From: Dicyema japonicum
Taxonomy: Eukaryota > Dicyemida > Rhombozoa > Dicyemidae
Assembly (NCBI GenBank): GCA_011109175.1
Contig: RDEW01000004.1
Coordinates: 954,030-1,018,029, forward strand
Length of the DNA stretch: 64,000 nucleotides
Direction: 5' to 3'
Below the pieces are notes generated by a model, which was not told the origin of the DNA, ran no database searches, and was given only the letters and a program-made list of their open reading frames with translations. Of the stretch, positions 9,562 through 21,300 are shown one piece after another (position 1 is the stretch's first letter; every line of letters begins with the position of its first letter). The translations under genes were made by a program, and so were the position numbers.

Positions 9562-12121
9562 ATGCATCCTTATAGGCCTAACCAATATTTTTTTCCTAAC
9601 CACACGCGTGATCAACCTGTCGATAATTACAATGATCAGACGTGGCCTAGACTGCCCAATATGCCAGATTATGGGCATCCACAATACCATCAATATACTC
9701 AGATGTATGAATCAAATCTTCACTGTCAACCCAATTTTCAAGTGAGTCCTATTCTCTACTTTAAGTACCTAAATGCTACTAACAGATCCAGTGCAGATTC
9801 GATCCCACAATTTCACAACTACCAGGAAGATTATGTAGTCTTGTTTATTGACACGTGCTAGTCTCATATGAATGTTAATACTCCCCCAAACATGATGAAT
9901 TCTCAGTTTTTTCCTCCAAATAATGGGCCTAATCATGGTAATGAGACTCCAAATTCTGTCAACATGGGAGCCATTGCAGCCGCTGAGGCGGCCGTTAAAG
10001 ACGCCAGAAACTCCTCGTGGTTGAAGAAAGCTCCGATATTGCCTCATACAAACGATCATCCATTTCGTCTGCCTGACCCGTACAATCAGAGATTCCGATC
10101 TGCCCCGTTAGAAAGTCCTGCGAGATATGCGAACTTTATGGGGAACTACAACAGACATTATTACCCTCAGCCACTCCAAATGAGGTCTGGTTTTTCTCCA
10201 AATATACCAGATCATCCTCAATGTATATAATGAAATAAAATTAACTAGTTCGGTACATGAATCCAGACCAAAGAATGTCCTACCATAATATAGAATCTGG
10301 TGGGTTTTATAGGCCATCTTCTGACTTTAAACGACTTGTTACGATGGGGAAAGAGCCTGATAGGGCTCAGTTCGTCAGTCAACTCATAAGTTTATGTGAA
10401 GAAAATGGGGTAAATATGACTTCCCTGCCTGTTGTCGCCAAGAAGGTAGTGGATTTGTATACTCTCTACAAAAGAGTTAAAGATTTGGGAGGATCTGTTA
10501 ATGTATTGTCTCATATTCACTTTGTAGGTTCACAAAACTCGAAAATGGAAGGATCTAGCCATTTCCTTAACCGGGAATAACTCAACTAGTTTGGCCTACA
10601 GCATTAAAAGAAACTATATCAAGTTCTTACTCCCATATGAGTGTAAATATGACATAAATGCTGACATAAACGTCATTCTACAAATTTTGGAGCCGAGGAA
10701 AGATACAAATACTCCCACTGGATTAGGAGACGACGGTTTCGATGATGCAATTTCTCTTTTAACCTCTCCTTCTCCCATTTGTCCCGAAAATTCTAATCCC
10801 AGATATCCTCCTAATCAAATCCCAGAACAAAGACCCCAGTCAAGTTTTCTTATAGAAACTGTATTTATAGTTGTCAGACCTTTTTGGATGACAAACATGC
10901 CTTCCCCTGTCTGTGCTCCTTCCATGCAACTAATTCAGAGGCCGTTGGGTAGTTCCCAACCCCCAAAAGTTATGCCGATGCAAAATAAACCCCATCTTGG
11001 TACTAAAAAATTTTATTTTCTAGATCATAAGCAAATAATGTGTTCTCTCAGATCAGGACTACCAGTGCACGTGTTTATTGCTGTGGTTGTCCTTACAAAA
11101 ATTTCATCTCACCTTTTCTCTTCAGAACTGGCTAGGACGTTAATTCTTACCTGTAATGGGACCTTGCTTGATCTTCTTTTACAGCATTGGACTGAAGCAC
11201 TCCAAGTAACGTTTCCAGGATATTTTGATGATCTCCCATCCATTGATGAAGAAGACGAAATTTCATTTGATCTTTTTTTTGAGGAGATTAGGAGGGTTGA
11301 TACTCAAGCTCATCTATGCCGATTAAGCGCCGAATTGATGATCAAAGACGTGGTTCCGTCAGATGTGGATAAAAAACACAAGCTGTGCCAATACATCCCC
11401 CATATATTACGGAATATATCCTTTATTCACGTAAATCACATTCCTATGGCACGGAGTCGGACGCTTATTTGTATCCTTAATCGTGTTTTGACGTTTTTTG
11501 GAAACGATTCTCTGAATTCCCTCAGATATACTATATTGGAGGATTCCTTTGTCATTTTGTCCAACATAACAGTCAGCTTGGATCCTGATTTCGTTTCCTA
11601 TCTTGTTAGGTCCATTTTTTTGTGGATCATTGACCACTCATTGAGAATCTCTACGTTAGAGGATTTTTCCCCCGCTTTATGTCCCACTAGACTGGCCACT
11701 GAATGTTTGAATAATGTGGGGGCTAATAAGAAGAATATTCCCTTAATTCTCAAATCCATGGCCTCTGAGTTATCCCGTCTTTTCAAAGTGTTGGGGGATG
11801 AAGCATATACAGAGGATATTGTTATACGTGAGTTAAACACTTCTTTGATTTGCATGCTTACTAATGGCTTGTATGACTCCTCTGAGTTTATTTCTGTTCG
11901 AAATGAAGTTTGTCGAGGTCTGTGGCAGGGAATTGGTTCAGTCGATTGTCTATTTTTTGAACACTTGTTGGGCATTTGCTCGGGATATGTCAAAATCTAA
12001 CATGCGGGGGGAGATTTTGATCAGTTTGAGTGATTTCCTCATCTGTCAGGCAATTTTGGTTTTGGATAATCTAAGTCAGTCCATCTTGGCTGATGGATTT
12101 CTTCGAATAAGTCATTTTTGA
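9562..12121 (+). CDS. ARID1/BAF250-like SWI/SNF subunit
   Basis: DNA-binding scaffold subunit of the BAF (SWI/SNF) chromatin remodeller. Exons 9562-9741, 9766-9834, 9862-10222, 10249-10502 and 10528 onward are joined by introns of 24, 27, 26 and 25 nt. The N-terminal quarter is rich in Pro, Asn and Tyr, as in ARID1 proteins. The ARID domain spans exons 4-5 with MTSLPVVAKKVVDLYTLYK, VKDLGGS, KWKDLAISL and YIKFLLPYECKY. The C-terminal BAF250_C region shows HILRNISFI, ILEDSFVILSNITVS and FVSYLVRSIFLWI. The literal frame stops at 12000, but the family C-terminus (CWAFARDMSKSN to the stop at 12121) is in the next frame; a 22-nt intron at 11896-11917 or a 34-nt one at 11908-11941 restores it. A stop-free 27-nt GT-AG interval at 10844-10870 may be a further intron. 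The protein is only about 810 residues, far shorter than the roughly 2,200 of vertebrate ARID1. Confidence 0.9.
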
Positions 12122-12735
12122 CTCACATTTTCAATGAGAATGTGGTCCCTTTGTATTATAGTGACTGTTTTACTGGACAGGTCCGTTCTAAGCTGGAATT
12201 TTTAGTATACCGTTTTTTATGAAATTTTTGCTAATGTTGGATTATATTGTCTTACACTTAGCTGTTGATAGTTTTGTATCATTTAATAAATTTGGATTTT
12301 TACATATTAATTTTCGATTATTACCTGGGGTTGTGTAAGACACATAAGATATTCCTTTGTTACACGTTAGTGACATACTCGGATAAATTAACAAAGAAAC
12401 TTTATTTTTTCCATTATTTGAAGGATTTTTGAGTTTTAGCAAAATTAGAATTTAACTATTTACTTGGCCTGGTGGTTAAGGTTGGCTCTGTTTGACAGAC
12501 TTTATGATAAATTAAGGTTTTCATGTGAGTGCATTTGTAGCTAACAGGCTCAACCTCTCTCCCTTACCAAACAACTACCAAACCGTTTGCTTGGCTATTT
12601 TGCCATTCCCAGATTTCTCTAATGAGATTATGAAACTGAACCATGGACCAAATCATAAGACAAATCATCCCTTCTCTTGTATTGTCCGCCTTCGATGCAC
12701 ATATCGGATATACACAACAGATCTCTTTTAATATT
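12122..12735. other. Intergenic, AT-rich
   Basis: Downstream flank of the ARID1-like gene. A GGCCTGGTGGTTAAGG stretch at about 12467 looks like a tRNA D-arm, but no T-loop follows, so no RNA gene is called. Confidence 0.45.
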
Positions 12736-12739
12736 TGAT

Positions 12740-13080
12740 TTGTTTTATCGATGTTGAATACCTTTGGAGACCGTGGTCCCAACAGAGATAGTAAACGCCG
12801 TGATGGAATTACAATCTTCCGTTCAAGGAAAGGAAGCCACTTGTATGGGACACCGTCGATTGCCTTTTTTCTACCGACATTCGACAGAAAATAGGAACAA
12901 GTTTAAAGGGAAAAAATTAGGAGGTTCTTCGGGGTAGTTTATTTTCCGTATAAATGTTGTCGAGGCAACTGGAGGTTTAATAGGAAGCCTTTATCTTTCT
13001 TTCAAAGGTGATTCTACACTCAGAATTCATGACTCCTCAGCTGATCTCTGTTTCTATCTTGAATATTAGCGGGAATCAAC
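12740..13080 (+). mobile_element. Family F retroelement, C-terminal relic (copy 3)
   Basis: Plus-strand fragments read RDSKRRDGITIF (compare GDGKRPDGLTIF), then FIFRINVVEATGGLIGS (compare VVKTTGGISG in copy 1) and PQLISVSILNISGN at the end (compare QLISVA in copy 1). Strongly decayed and frame-shifted. Confidence 0.62.
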
Positions 13081-14083
13081 ACTTGAAACTTGCTTAAAAA
13101 ATACACAAATTTCTCAAAGTAAATACCAAATTTCTAACAAAATAATGTTTTGGCTTCAAATAACTAACACTGAATTGTGACTTTCTCTGAGTCTTGAACG
13201 TGCAATGTAATAATTAATATCATCTAGTAATTTAGGGATATAAACTAGTTAGTCGTTAAGTGGTCGGATACTATTGGCTTAGCTCAATTTAGTACACTTA
13301 ATGTCTTATATACAGTAAAGTCTCTCTAATTGGCCATAAATTATTAAAAACAAAATTTATTTTTAATAATCTTTTTCTATTATTTTATTAAAAAATCAAA
13401 ATTTAAAACTAAAATTTTACCATGTGTTCCAAAGCTTCTCTTCAAGACTTAATTGTTTCCAAAACTCAAAATTTTGAGATTTAAAGACGAAAATAATACT
13501 ACAAACAATCGCTCACAGATTTTCTCATTAAATATTCGAATTTCAAGAAAAGCAGTGAATAATATTCCTTAATTCCAGAGAGTTAAAAACATAAAAATTA
13601 TATTCCCTCAATAAAGACATAATTTTGATACTAGGCTTGGTTTTTGGATGCATAAATTTTTTATAACACGATTTGGTGGATTTAAAAATTTCAAAGATCG
13701 GGTTTCAATTATGTTATGTACAAATATGACTGGAGCTTATTAATTAAAGCCAATTATGATTCCAAAATCTGAAATACCCAAAGTAGCCAAATTCCCAAAT
13801 TGGCCACAAATATTTCAGGAACAATTTTAGGCCAATTTAAGGGACTTTATTGTATGTAACCTCTCATTCCCTTTATTACACGAACTTTCGGACATAAGGG
13901 AGAATATCTGTTTTCGCGATTAACAAGGTTTTATACCAAATTATTAAACGAAAGGTTGAAATGGGTCGAACTTTGATCTCAAATTCGATATCCCGATATT
14001 ATTAAAGAACGAATGGGGGATCTCTTTCAGATTTTAAATATTTCGTTCATTTATAAGAATGACGAGGCTTCCATCCTTCATAA
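13081..14083. other. Intergenic, AT-rich
   Basis: About 1 kb of AT-rich sequence without a coding frame, tRNA or matching repeat that I can recognise. AAAATTTT-type palindromes are frequent but look like base-composition effects. Confidence 0.5.
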
Positions 14084-14160
14084 TATTATGCCATGTCACC
14101 ACCTCATCAACTGACCAATTAGTCACATCACTTTCGGGATCTGATAGAAAATAAGATTAT
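14084..14160 (+). repeat. Long direct repeat flanking family A copy 3 (left)
   Basis: About 77 nt including CACCACCTCA.TCAACTGACC, AATTAGTCACA, and CTGATAGAAAATAAGATTAT. It matches 15674-15752 with only a handful of differences and ends exactly where the 3' tail of the LINE begins. Confidence 0.85.
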
Positions 14161-15672
14161 TATAGGCACGCGATGCCAAGATCATGACAAAGCATGTGCA
14201 ACACGAAAAGTTAACAATCTAATTAACGTCCCCCATCTTTTTCGATCCGTTGACATGTCCCGTAGCATATCTAGATCGTCCCCATCTTTAAGGCACTTTC
14301 CAATCCTCTGAGATCTTCATCTAGAATAACCGGCAGTGTTGTCCTCGTCGGCCGCGGAAACGAGAAGCTTCTAAGACAAAATACTCCTCCATTGCTATGT
14401 TGGCAGGGGTCCCATATCGTGGCGGATTATGTGTCCAAAGAGCCTCCATCTTGAATCAGTAATATCACATGATATTGGCTCAGTTCCTGTTCTCTTGTAT
14501 AAGATTTCGGGCGGCATTTTGAAAAAGCTTCGGGAAGAAAGGATTGCTCGGAGTTGATTTCTGTGAAAAGAATTCAACTTTTCGAGTTCCTGCCCTGTAC
14601 ATGCCCATGTACCGGCATTATATAATAGGATTGGCCTCACTAGGGCATATAGTCGATAGTCAAGCCCTTTGTGCAGAAGCTAGGTCTTCATTTTGTTGAA
14701 AGCGACATTAGTTAGTGTCTTCCTTCGTGTTATATCTTCGGTGTCACCGAGAAGGGATCCTAGTTTTTTTGATCTATGCCAGTGCTCGTCGGTCTTTTCC
14801 TCACTTCTTTTTAGCTCCGTGATTTCGGTTTTGTTTGTGTTTACTTTTAATGACACTCAGCCATTTTCTCCAAAAGTGCAATTAACTCTTCTTTGTTATT
14901 CGAAATAAAGTCCACGTCGTCCGCATATGCTATTATGCTCGTTCCTTCTCTGATATGAGGCTTCAAGTCTCGCAGAGCCGCCTCCAGATAAATAATGAAC
15001 AAAATCGGGGATAATGGATCTCCTTGAGGGTACCAATTGTCGTTTCAAATGTTCTCGATAAAGCTTTCCCAGTCCTGACCATCAAACTCGTTTCCGTCAA
15101 GAGTGTCCTAATCATTGAGCCCTCCAAGAAGTGCTCCAATTTGCAGCAGCTTGTTCCTGTTGACGGAATCAAAGGCCTTTGACATATCAATCCCCAGAAT
15201 GGTTGTCGTTATTTAAAATTTTTGAACAGTCGCACTTCTCCATTTGTGGCTCCATATAACATCTGACGTTGATCTCCATTTGCGGAAGCCACTTTGATAA
15301 GCCGACAGGTACGAGTCTAGGCGTCCCTCCATTCTTTGAAGCGTAATATTGGCTAGTATCTTCCGTAATGTGTTGGTTAAGACCACTGGTCTTAGGTTCT
15401 CAACTTTCCCCGATTATTTGTTTGGCTTCTGTACTGGTATCAATAGTCCTTCTCCAACTGGCAAAGTGGCTCCTTTACTATACATTTCGTTTAGAATCCA
15501 GGCAATTATCATGTATAGCTTTTGAGTTCCATATTTGAAAAATTCACCATTTAAGCCATCTGGGCCGGACTCTTATTGTCCTTCAGTTTGAAACTTGCTG
15601 TCATCATCTTCCAAAGTTATTTCTAATATTCCCTGATCCGTGTTAATGGTAGTTTTTTGCTATTTTTTGATA
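14161..15672 (-). mobile_element. Family A non-LTR retrotransposon (copy 3)
   Basis: Most complete reverse transcriptase of family A inside the window, though split by frameshifts. Minus-strand landmarks from 5' to 3' are SGPDGLNGEFFKYG, LLIPVQKPNK, VENLRPVVLTNTLRKILANI, QSGFRKWRSTSDVIWSHKWR, ILGIDMSKAFDSVNRNKLL, QGDPLSPILFIIYLEAALRDL, AYADDVDFIS, FVRPILLYNAGTWA-like sequence and SRWRLFGHIIRHD. No endonuclease domain is present, so the copy is 5'-truncated. It lies between two 77-nt direct repeats. Confidence 0.87.
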
Positions 15673-15673
15673 C

Positions 15674-15752
15674 ATATTATGCGATGTCACCACCTCAATC
15701 AACTGACCAATTAGTCACACCACTTTTGGGATCTGATAGAAAATAAGATTAT
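15674..15752 (+). repeat. Long direct repeat flanking family A copy 3 (right)
   Basis: Partner of 14084-14160. Read together, the pair looks like an unusually long target-site duplication made when the LINE inserted. Confidence 0.85.
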
Positions 15753-15830
15753 AGTCGGAAACTTAATATGTCAAAATTTTAATAATATTAAATTTCATTA
15801 AAAATAAATTTCTTATTAAAATTCAAATTT

Positions 15831-16453
15831 ATGACACGTTTTATATATGACCCAGATTTACTGTCAGATTTCCTAAAAGATGTAAAACTCTCAGAGAAAT
15901 ACCTCTGTCGGCCTCTTGAATACAATGACTTTAATAAAGGTCACAAAATAATATATCCTTAAGGATTTTTAAAATTGCTCTCTCAACTTACAGTTGTAGG
16001 GGACGTTTGTGAAACACAATTTAAAGGTTAACCAAAATTCTATAAATTTAGAAAGATTTGATTTTATGATCGAAATTCCAATGACTTATTACATCACAGT
16101 AATCGAAGACGTCCAAACTGGAGACCTAATTGCATGTGCTAGCCTCATCTTGGAATACAAATTCATAAGAAACATATCCGCAGTTTTGTAACTAGAGGCA
16201 TTTCTTAGAGGGGAAGAATCGAGGACGTCGTTGTCGACTCAGAATGTCGTGGTGAAGGATTAGGAAAATTGTAAACATCAAATATGAGTTTAGCTTGATC
16301 AGTTTACTAACTTCAATGGCACAGAAGTTTTCCTGCTATAAAATAACTCTTGAATGTAGGGATTCATTTCTCGAATTTTATAAAAAGTTTGGCTATAAAG
16401 CCGAAATGGGAAACAACCATTTGGTGATTCGTTTTAATGAGACATCAATTTAA
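15831..16453 (+). CDS. GNPNAT1: Glucosamine 6-phosphate N-acetyltransferase
   Basis: Acetylates glucosamine 6-phosphate with acetyl-CoA, a step in UDP-GlcNAc synthesis in the cytosol. Five exons (15831-15939, 15964-16026, 16052-16182, 16209-16270, 16294-16453) are joined by GT-AG introns of 24, 25, 26 and 23 nt, giving a 174-residue protein, close to the usual 150-185. GNAT-fold motifs are clear: YYITVIEDVQTGDLIACASL, the acetyl-CoA loop RGRIEDVVVDSECRGEGLGK, then YKITLEC and FYKKFGYKAE at the C-terminus. The start gives the family-like opening IYDPDLL. No frameshift. The AATAAA-like TAATAAATTA lies at the stop. Confidence 0.95.
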
Positions 16454-17100
16454 TAAATTAATCTTTTACCAGTTATTCATTTTTTATTGTAAAACATAAT
16501 TAACTCCGTGGCTATTCCCTCTCAGGATGTTAAGTTACTGTAAACACTGCAATTTAAGTGATGGGGGAAGTAATATGAAACGATCGGCTTGCCAACTTCT
16601 ACCCCAACAATCTCCCTAAGGAATCCTTAAACGCAGGGTCATCTATGAAGATAGTGCGGTTTTTGAAACCTCGAATAAGTTTTTCGATAGTTCCCCAACT
16701 TATCCCGTAAGCAAAATTAAATTACGCGTTTTATCAAATTTCTTGAGAATAGAGTCTCTTTTTTTGAGTCGTACCATCCTTCTAAACCGTATAACATTGC
16801 AGGAAGTATTGGGGAGTTAAGACATAAACAAAATCTCCGGCTCTAGCTTTTATTTTTTTAACTCAGAACAAACGCAGAACAGTGTTCGTAGCTTTTTTTC
16901 GTATTTTTTTATATTTTTTATTTAGTTAATTTTACAAAGGATAATTGAAAACGCATTTCCCCTTACGATTTGCAAGGAAATACGCTCAATGAGTCAGCTT
17001 CTTTCTCTCCTATCGTTTTTCTTATTCGCGATGAGCGAGCCGATCTTGTTTAGCAGTGTCAGTGACATGCTTCCAATTATTCCTGTCGTTTCAACTGCCA
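16454..17100. other. Intergenic
   Basis: No gene recognised. A 17-nt word CGTGGCTATTCCCTCTC at 16507-16523 recurs exactly at 40941-40957, so part of this stretch is probably repeat-derived. Confidence 0.4.
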
Positions 17101-17104
17101 CTGG

Positions 17105-17640
17105 TTTTTAAGACGAGTTGTCCTCTAAAAATGCGTAGTCCTTTAACTTTAGGGTCTCAGACTTCTCCGAAGCTGAGCCTGGATCAGTTGCTGTCGTTGA
17201 GCTGTTGGAGGGAGAGAGGCTATCGACACAGGTGACGTCCCAGGAAAAGTATTTACCACTCTCCCATGAAAAGAGAGTGGTTCCGTCCGGTCTTCGGTTG
17301 GCTTGAGCAAGTCCAAGCGGCTCCAATTGGAAAAAAATCCTGCAGCCTCAAGTCACCAAGGAATAACTCGGTCGATTGCGGCGTGTCTAATACTACTTCC
17401 AGCTTTTCTCCGACAAGAGAAAGCGTGAAGACCTTTCGCGTCGACCATTCCTCCACATCTACACCGATGAGTCGTGCAAACATCCATTCCGAGGCGGACG
17501 GAAACCCAATCCTCTTCGCGTTGTCATCCAATAGTGTCCCAAGTGAGGTACATGGTAAATCTCTGAGCCAGGCTCCACTCTAGTTCGTCGATGCAGAATC
17601 CAGACAAGCCAGACGACGACATGCACAGGTTCTATTTCGT
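17105..17640 (-). mobile_element. Family F retroelement, C-terminal relic (copy 4)
   Basis: Minus-strand frames give a region with CRCGGMVDAKGLHA and RHAAIDRVI, then PLGLAQANRRPDGTTLFSWESGK and SWDVTCVDSLSPSN. The RPDG..(x)n..WD.T.VD spacing is the PD-(D/E)XK-like pattern of this family. Frameshifts separate the parts. It lies directly downstream of the family C LINE on the same strand. Confidence 0.78.
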
Positions 17641-17799
17641 CTATGATGATTCGAAAAAGCTTGTCCCATTCTCGTTGTTTATTAGCGTTCTTTGGGAATC
17701 CAACATCCAGTCCAGACTTCGCGAGTCATTGGCTCAGCGTCCGATCCGTTAATGTAGCGTAGGATCTGGCGTGTAATTAATAATAATTAACAACGGAAT

Positions 17800-20445
17800 A
17801 GGTACTATCAGTTGGCATGGACTGTTCATCCCGGTACCTCGTTTCCTTGCTAACCATCCATCTGCTGATCTAGGAAGTTACACATCATGATTTGAATATC
17901 TTCCCTGACTGGCCTGACAAGTTTGTTCTCTTCCTCAGTCAGGCCTTCGTACAATTTCTTCCCAAGGGATAGTTTGATCGCCGCTCGCCTTGTTTTCTCT
18001 AGTCGAGCGAGGATCCTCTCCCTCTAGGGGCTGTATAACCATCCCTCACTTGGAAGAATCACATTCGAAAGACAAAGAGCATGGTATCACCATCAAACTT
18101 TAGGCTTCTAGTGCAAAACAGTGCTTGCACAATATTCTTTCTTCGCTCTTCGATGTCCTTTAGATATGATCCTCTCCCATCTACTACAATCCTCAGGTAT
18201 TTCAGGGATGAAACTCTCGGTATGCGAAGAGTGTAAGGCTCTTCATGATGCCTGCCCAGCCTGCTTATCCGTAAATACTGGACTTTTCCGTGGAGAATCT
18301 CAGGGCTCTCCGATCACACCAATCCTGGACTTTGTCGACAAAAGCTCCTAGTCGCCACTCTGAAAGGTATGCCCTCAAAGACGAATCCAAGATTAAAATG
18401 TCATCAATGAATATTATCAGCTTGGTCCTGACGTCTAGCGGTGACAGGAATACGTTGAATAGCAGGGGGCTTAAAATAGATCCCACTCTCCTTTTAAACA
18501 ATGTACCAGCAGAATATATTCCACCGATTACCACATAAAATATCCTGCCAGTCAAATAGTCTTTCAACCATAGGAACATTTGTTTAATATCTTTGATCGT
18601 ACAAGTCGACAAAATAAGGCTTCGTGCAACTTTCGAACGCCTCCGAGATGTCAAGGCAAACAAGGCTTAACTGGCTTTTCTTCTCAAATGCATTTGTAAT
18701 TTCATAATTTAGTGAGTGAATACAATTTCCGCACGATCTTCCCGAACGGAAACCCCATTGGTAAATTCGTAGAAAGTTGCTCACTTCTATATACCGATTT
18801 AATCTCTTGAATCCGTTCCATAATCTTTGATGTAGAACATATAAGGCTTATTGGTCTATAACTAAGAGGATCCATATCTACTTTCCAGGTTTGAAGATCA
18901 TCTTCACAATTGAACGCTTCCATAGCGTAGGAACATGTCCGAGCTTAAAACTCGAGTTATACATCTTTTGTAAAACAAAAGTAGTTCATCGGACCCTTCT
19001 TTAAACATAATCATGGGAATGCTGTCGAATCCAGGAGCCTTGTTCTTGCATTCGCGTATAGCAGTTCTGACTTCTGCCAGAGTGATATCCTCTCCCAGAC
19101 TTTCCAGCTCGTCCATAGAGTAATCCATAAAATTAGATATCTCCTCTAAAAACTTTTCAGGTATAATACTAAGAAGATCAACTCCCTGTATATTCTCAAG
19201 CTGTTTCCTGAACACCGAAGGTACTCTTTCAAAAGGAATTGTCCTTCCCTCATGATCGGCCAGCACAATACTCTTCGCCTTTAAATTTCCATTAGTAAGC
19301 CTTCTGTACATTTTCCAGAAACAAGGGTTCTTCCAGTTAACTTTTGAGGCTGCATTCTTCAATTTATTCTCCGCAACTACTTTCCATGCTCTTTCCAATA
19401 ATTTTTGAATCACAGAAATTTTGCTTTTCAGAGTTGTCCTGTCCCACAAATCTACACATCGTCTAAGCTTCGCCTTCAGAGTATTCCTCTCGGTATTATA
19501 GGTGGGCAAGACTGTTTGTTGTTCGAAAAACTCTTGGAATAGACCTTCTTTCCATACAATCGCAGATACATCATTAGATAGTGCCCAGTTAAAAACGTCC
19601 AGCTCCTCATGTGTAGAAAAAGAATTAGTCCTAATTCGTAAGGTCTTCGACAAATAATGGCGATAATGTCCTCAGTCTATCGACGAGGTATAATAATACA
19701 CAAAAATATCTTCAACAATATTCGGCTATAGGTTTATAGTCACCTCCTGTGGGATATGATCGTTCTCTATATCCCAAAAATCTTGGTCTGTCAACATGAT
19801 CTAGAAGTTGTGGAGACACTAAGACCAATTTCAGCATATTACCGCCATAGTGTGAGAAATGGTTAGGTTCCTCAGATGTCAAGACTTTAACTCCAATTTC
19901 GCTAACCAGATCTGTTACGAGTCGCTCGTCTTCATTGTTTTTGCAACATCCATAACTCGTTTTCTTAGCATTCAGGTCTCCTACCAAGATCGACATCGGG
20001 TTTCTTTCGAAGAAGTCAACAATTTTTGCAGAAGATCGGGCCCTTAGAGTATAATCCTTATCCATGTCCCTCCACATTGTACATCAACGGACACGAACTC
20101 CGAATCGGCGGCCAATAAAATAGAGTCATTTCATGTCTGCAATTCTTTAAGGGCAAAGATCGAGGTCCCAGTCCCAGCCACTGCTCCATCTTTTTACGAG
20201 ATGTCCACCGAGTCATATCCTTCCATACTATAATATCTTCTGAATTTAATTTTCGTCTCGTTGACTACCAAGACATCAACCTTGGCATTCCTCGCAAGTA
20301 GCGCTAGTTCATCATGCCTTTTCACCAAGGAGCAGGCATTCACCAGCACTATTTTTGAATATTTTTTCATAGTTTTTGTTGGTGGCCTGCGCTTTCCACA
20401 GCCAGGTCCACCAAATTCCGTAAATCCACTTTTAGCAGTGTACAT
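17800..20445 (-). pseudogene. Family C ORF2: AP endonuclease and reverse transcriptase
   Basis: The endonuclease part reads LVNACSLVKRHDELALLA and VLVVNETKI, then ILVGDLNAKKTSYGC and a GGDYKPI end in place of SDH. The RT part has KAPGFDSIPMIMFK, PLSYRPISLICSTSKIMERI, QWGFRSGRSCGNCI, CLDISEAFESC, SILSPLLFNVFL and IIFIDDILIL (catalytic IDD), followed by KVQDWCDRRALRFSTEKSS. Order and spacing are those of Jockey-clade LINEs. The frame is broken between the endonuclease and RT parts and again inside the RT. Confidence 0.85.
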
Positions 20446-21266
20446 AGGTTGTTCAGACGTGCGATTAATTCACTTAGCTCTCGAGATTCCGTCTCGGAAA
20501 CTTCTGCCTTGCTCTGCTTAAGTTCCCGTGTAGCACTCCGCTCCACCGGCCCATCCTGAATATATGATATATTGCTCCTCTTCATCTCTTGTGTTGGTTT
20601 GACTGCTTCCTTTCTAGACTCTGTCTGTATGGGGATTATTTTCTTGGATGCCTCTTTCATAGCAGGACATCCTCTGTAACGGGCATTATGCCTTGGTCCT
20701 CCACAATTAATACAATTTGTCTTCACGTTTGGAGAAAATTCACACACAACAAGGTCGTGTTTCCCTCCACACTTGTAGCACCTCTTCTTCTCCTTGCAAT
20801 GCGCGGCGATATGACCAATTCGTTCGCAACTGTAGCAGATAGGAGAGGGCCTCCTCATCCACTCACAGGAGATCTTATTCGTTCCAATGTAGAAGCCACA
20901 ATGTATCAGCGATGTGGCCTCTGAATTATTATTTACCGAGGCCTTCGCCATTGGCATAGGCTGCGATCCTTTGGTCATTCGAGTAACTCTTGTAGTTGAG
21001 GGAGCCATCTCTTGAAGGTAGTCCAAAAGGTCATCCTCCTTCACCCAGAAAGGCAGGTTCCTGAAGACAATCTCAGATGGTTTAGTTGAAAGTGTTCTGA
21101 ATCAGTGGTTATTCGGACCAAAAGGACTGGTCTCATTCACGGCCTCCATATAGGCGGTCATGTGGGAGTTATCTCTGAAATCCAGTACCTCGTAAATTTT
21201 TTCGAAAACCCTAGTGATGCTCTGTTCTATGTGTTCAGAGAGTCTGTTAAATACGATTCTTTCCAT
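20367..21266 (-). pseudogene. Family C ORF1: gag-like protein with three CCHC knuckles
   Basis: Nucleic-acid-binding ORF1 of the LINE. It begins MERIVFNRLSEHIE and carries an RRM/PRE_C2HC-like segment EIVFRNLPFWVKEDDLLDYL. Three zinc knuckles follow: CYSCERIGHIAAHC, CYKCGGKHDLVVC and CINCGGPRHNARYRGC. One in-frame TGA interrupts it before EIVFRN. The C-terminal part is charged and possibly coiled-coil. Confidence 0.85.
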
Positions 21267-21300
21267 AATTCTTGAAATTGTTGTTATAAGGATTATGGCC

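Larger units (their letters stand above)
17650..21300 (-). mobile_element. Family C Jockey-like LINE, nearly full length
   Basis: Two-ORF non-LTR element on the minus strand: a gag-like ORF1 (21266 to about 20367) and an ORF2 with AP endonuclease and reverse transcriptase (about 20445 to 17800). Both are described separately. Several frameshifts and at least one in-frame stop make the copy inactive. Confidence 0.85.

Noticed and set aside
12467-12500. tRNA gene suggested by a D-arm-like GGCCTGGTGGTTAAGG
   Set aside because: No T-loop or acceptor pairing follows within tRNA length.
13081-14083. Replication origin or satellite suggested by AT-rich palindromes
   Set aside because: The palindromes are irregular and expected from base composition; there is no tandem unit.
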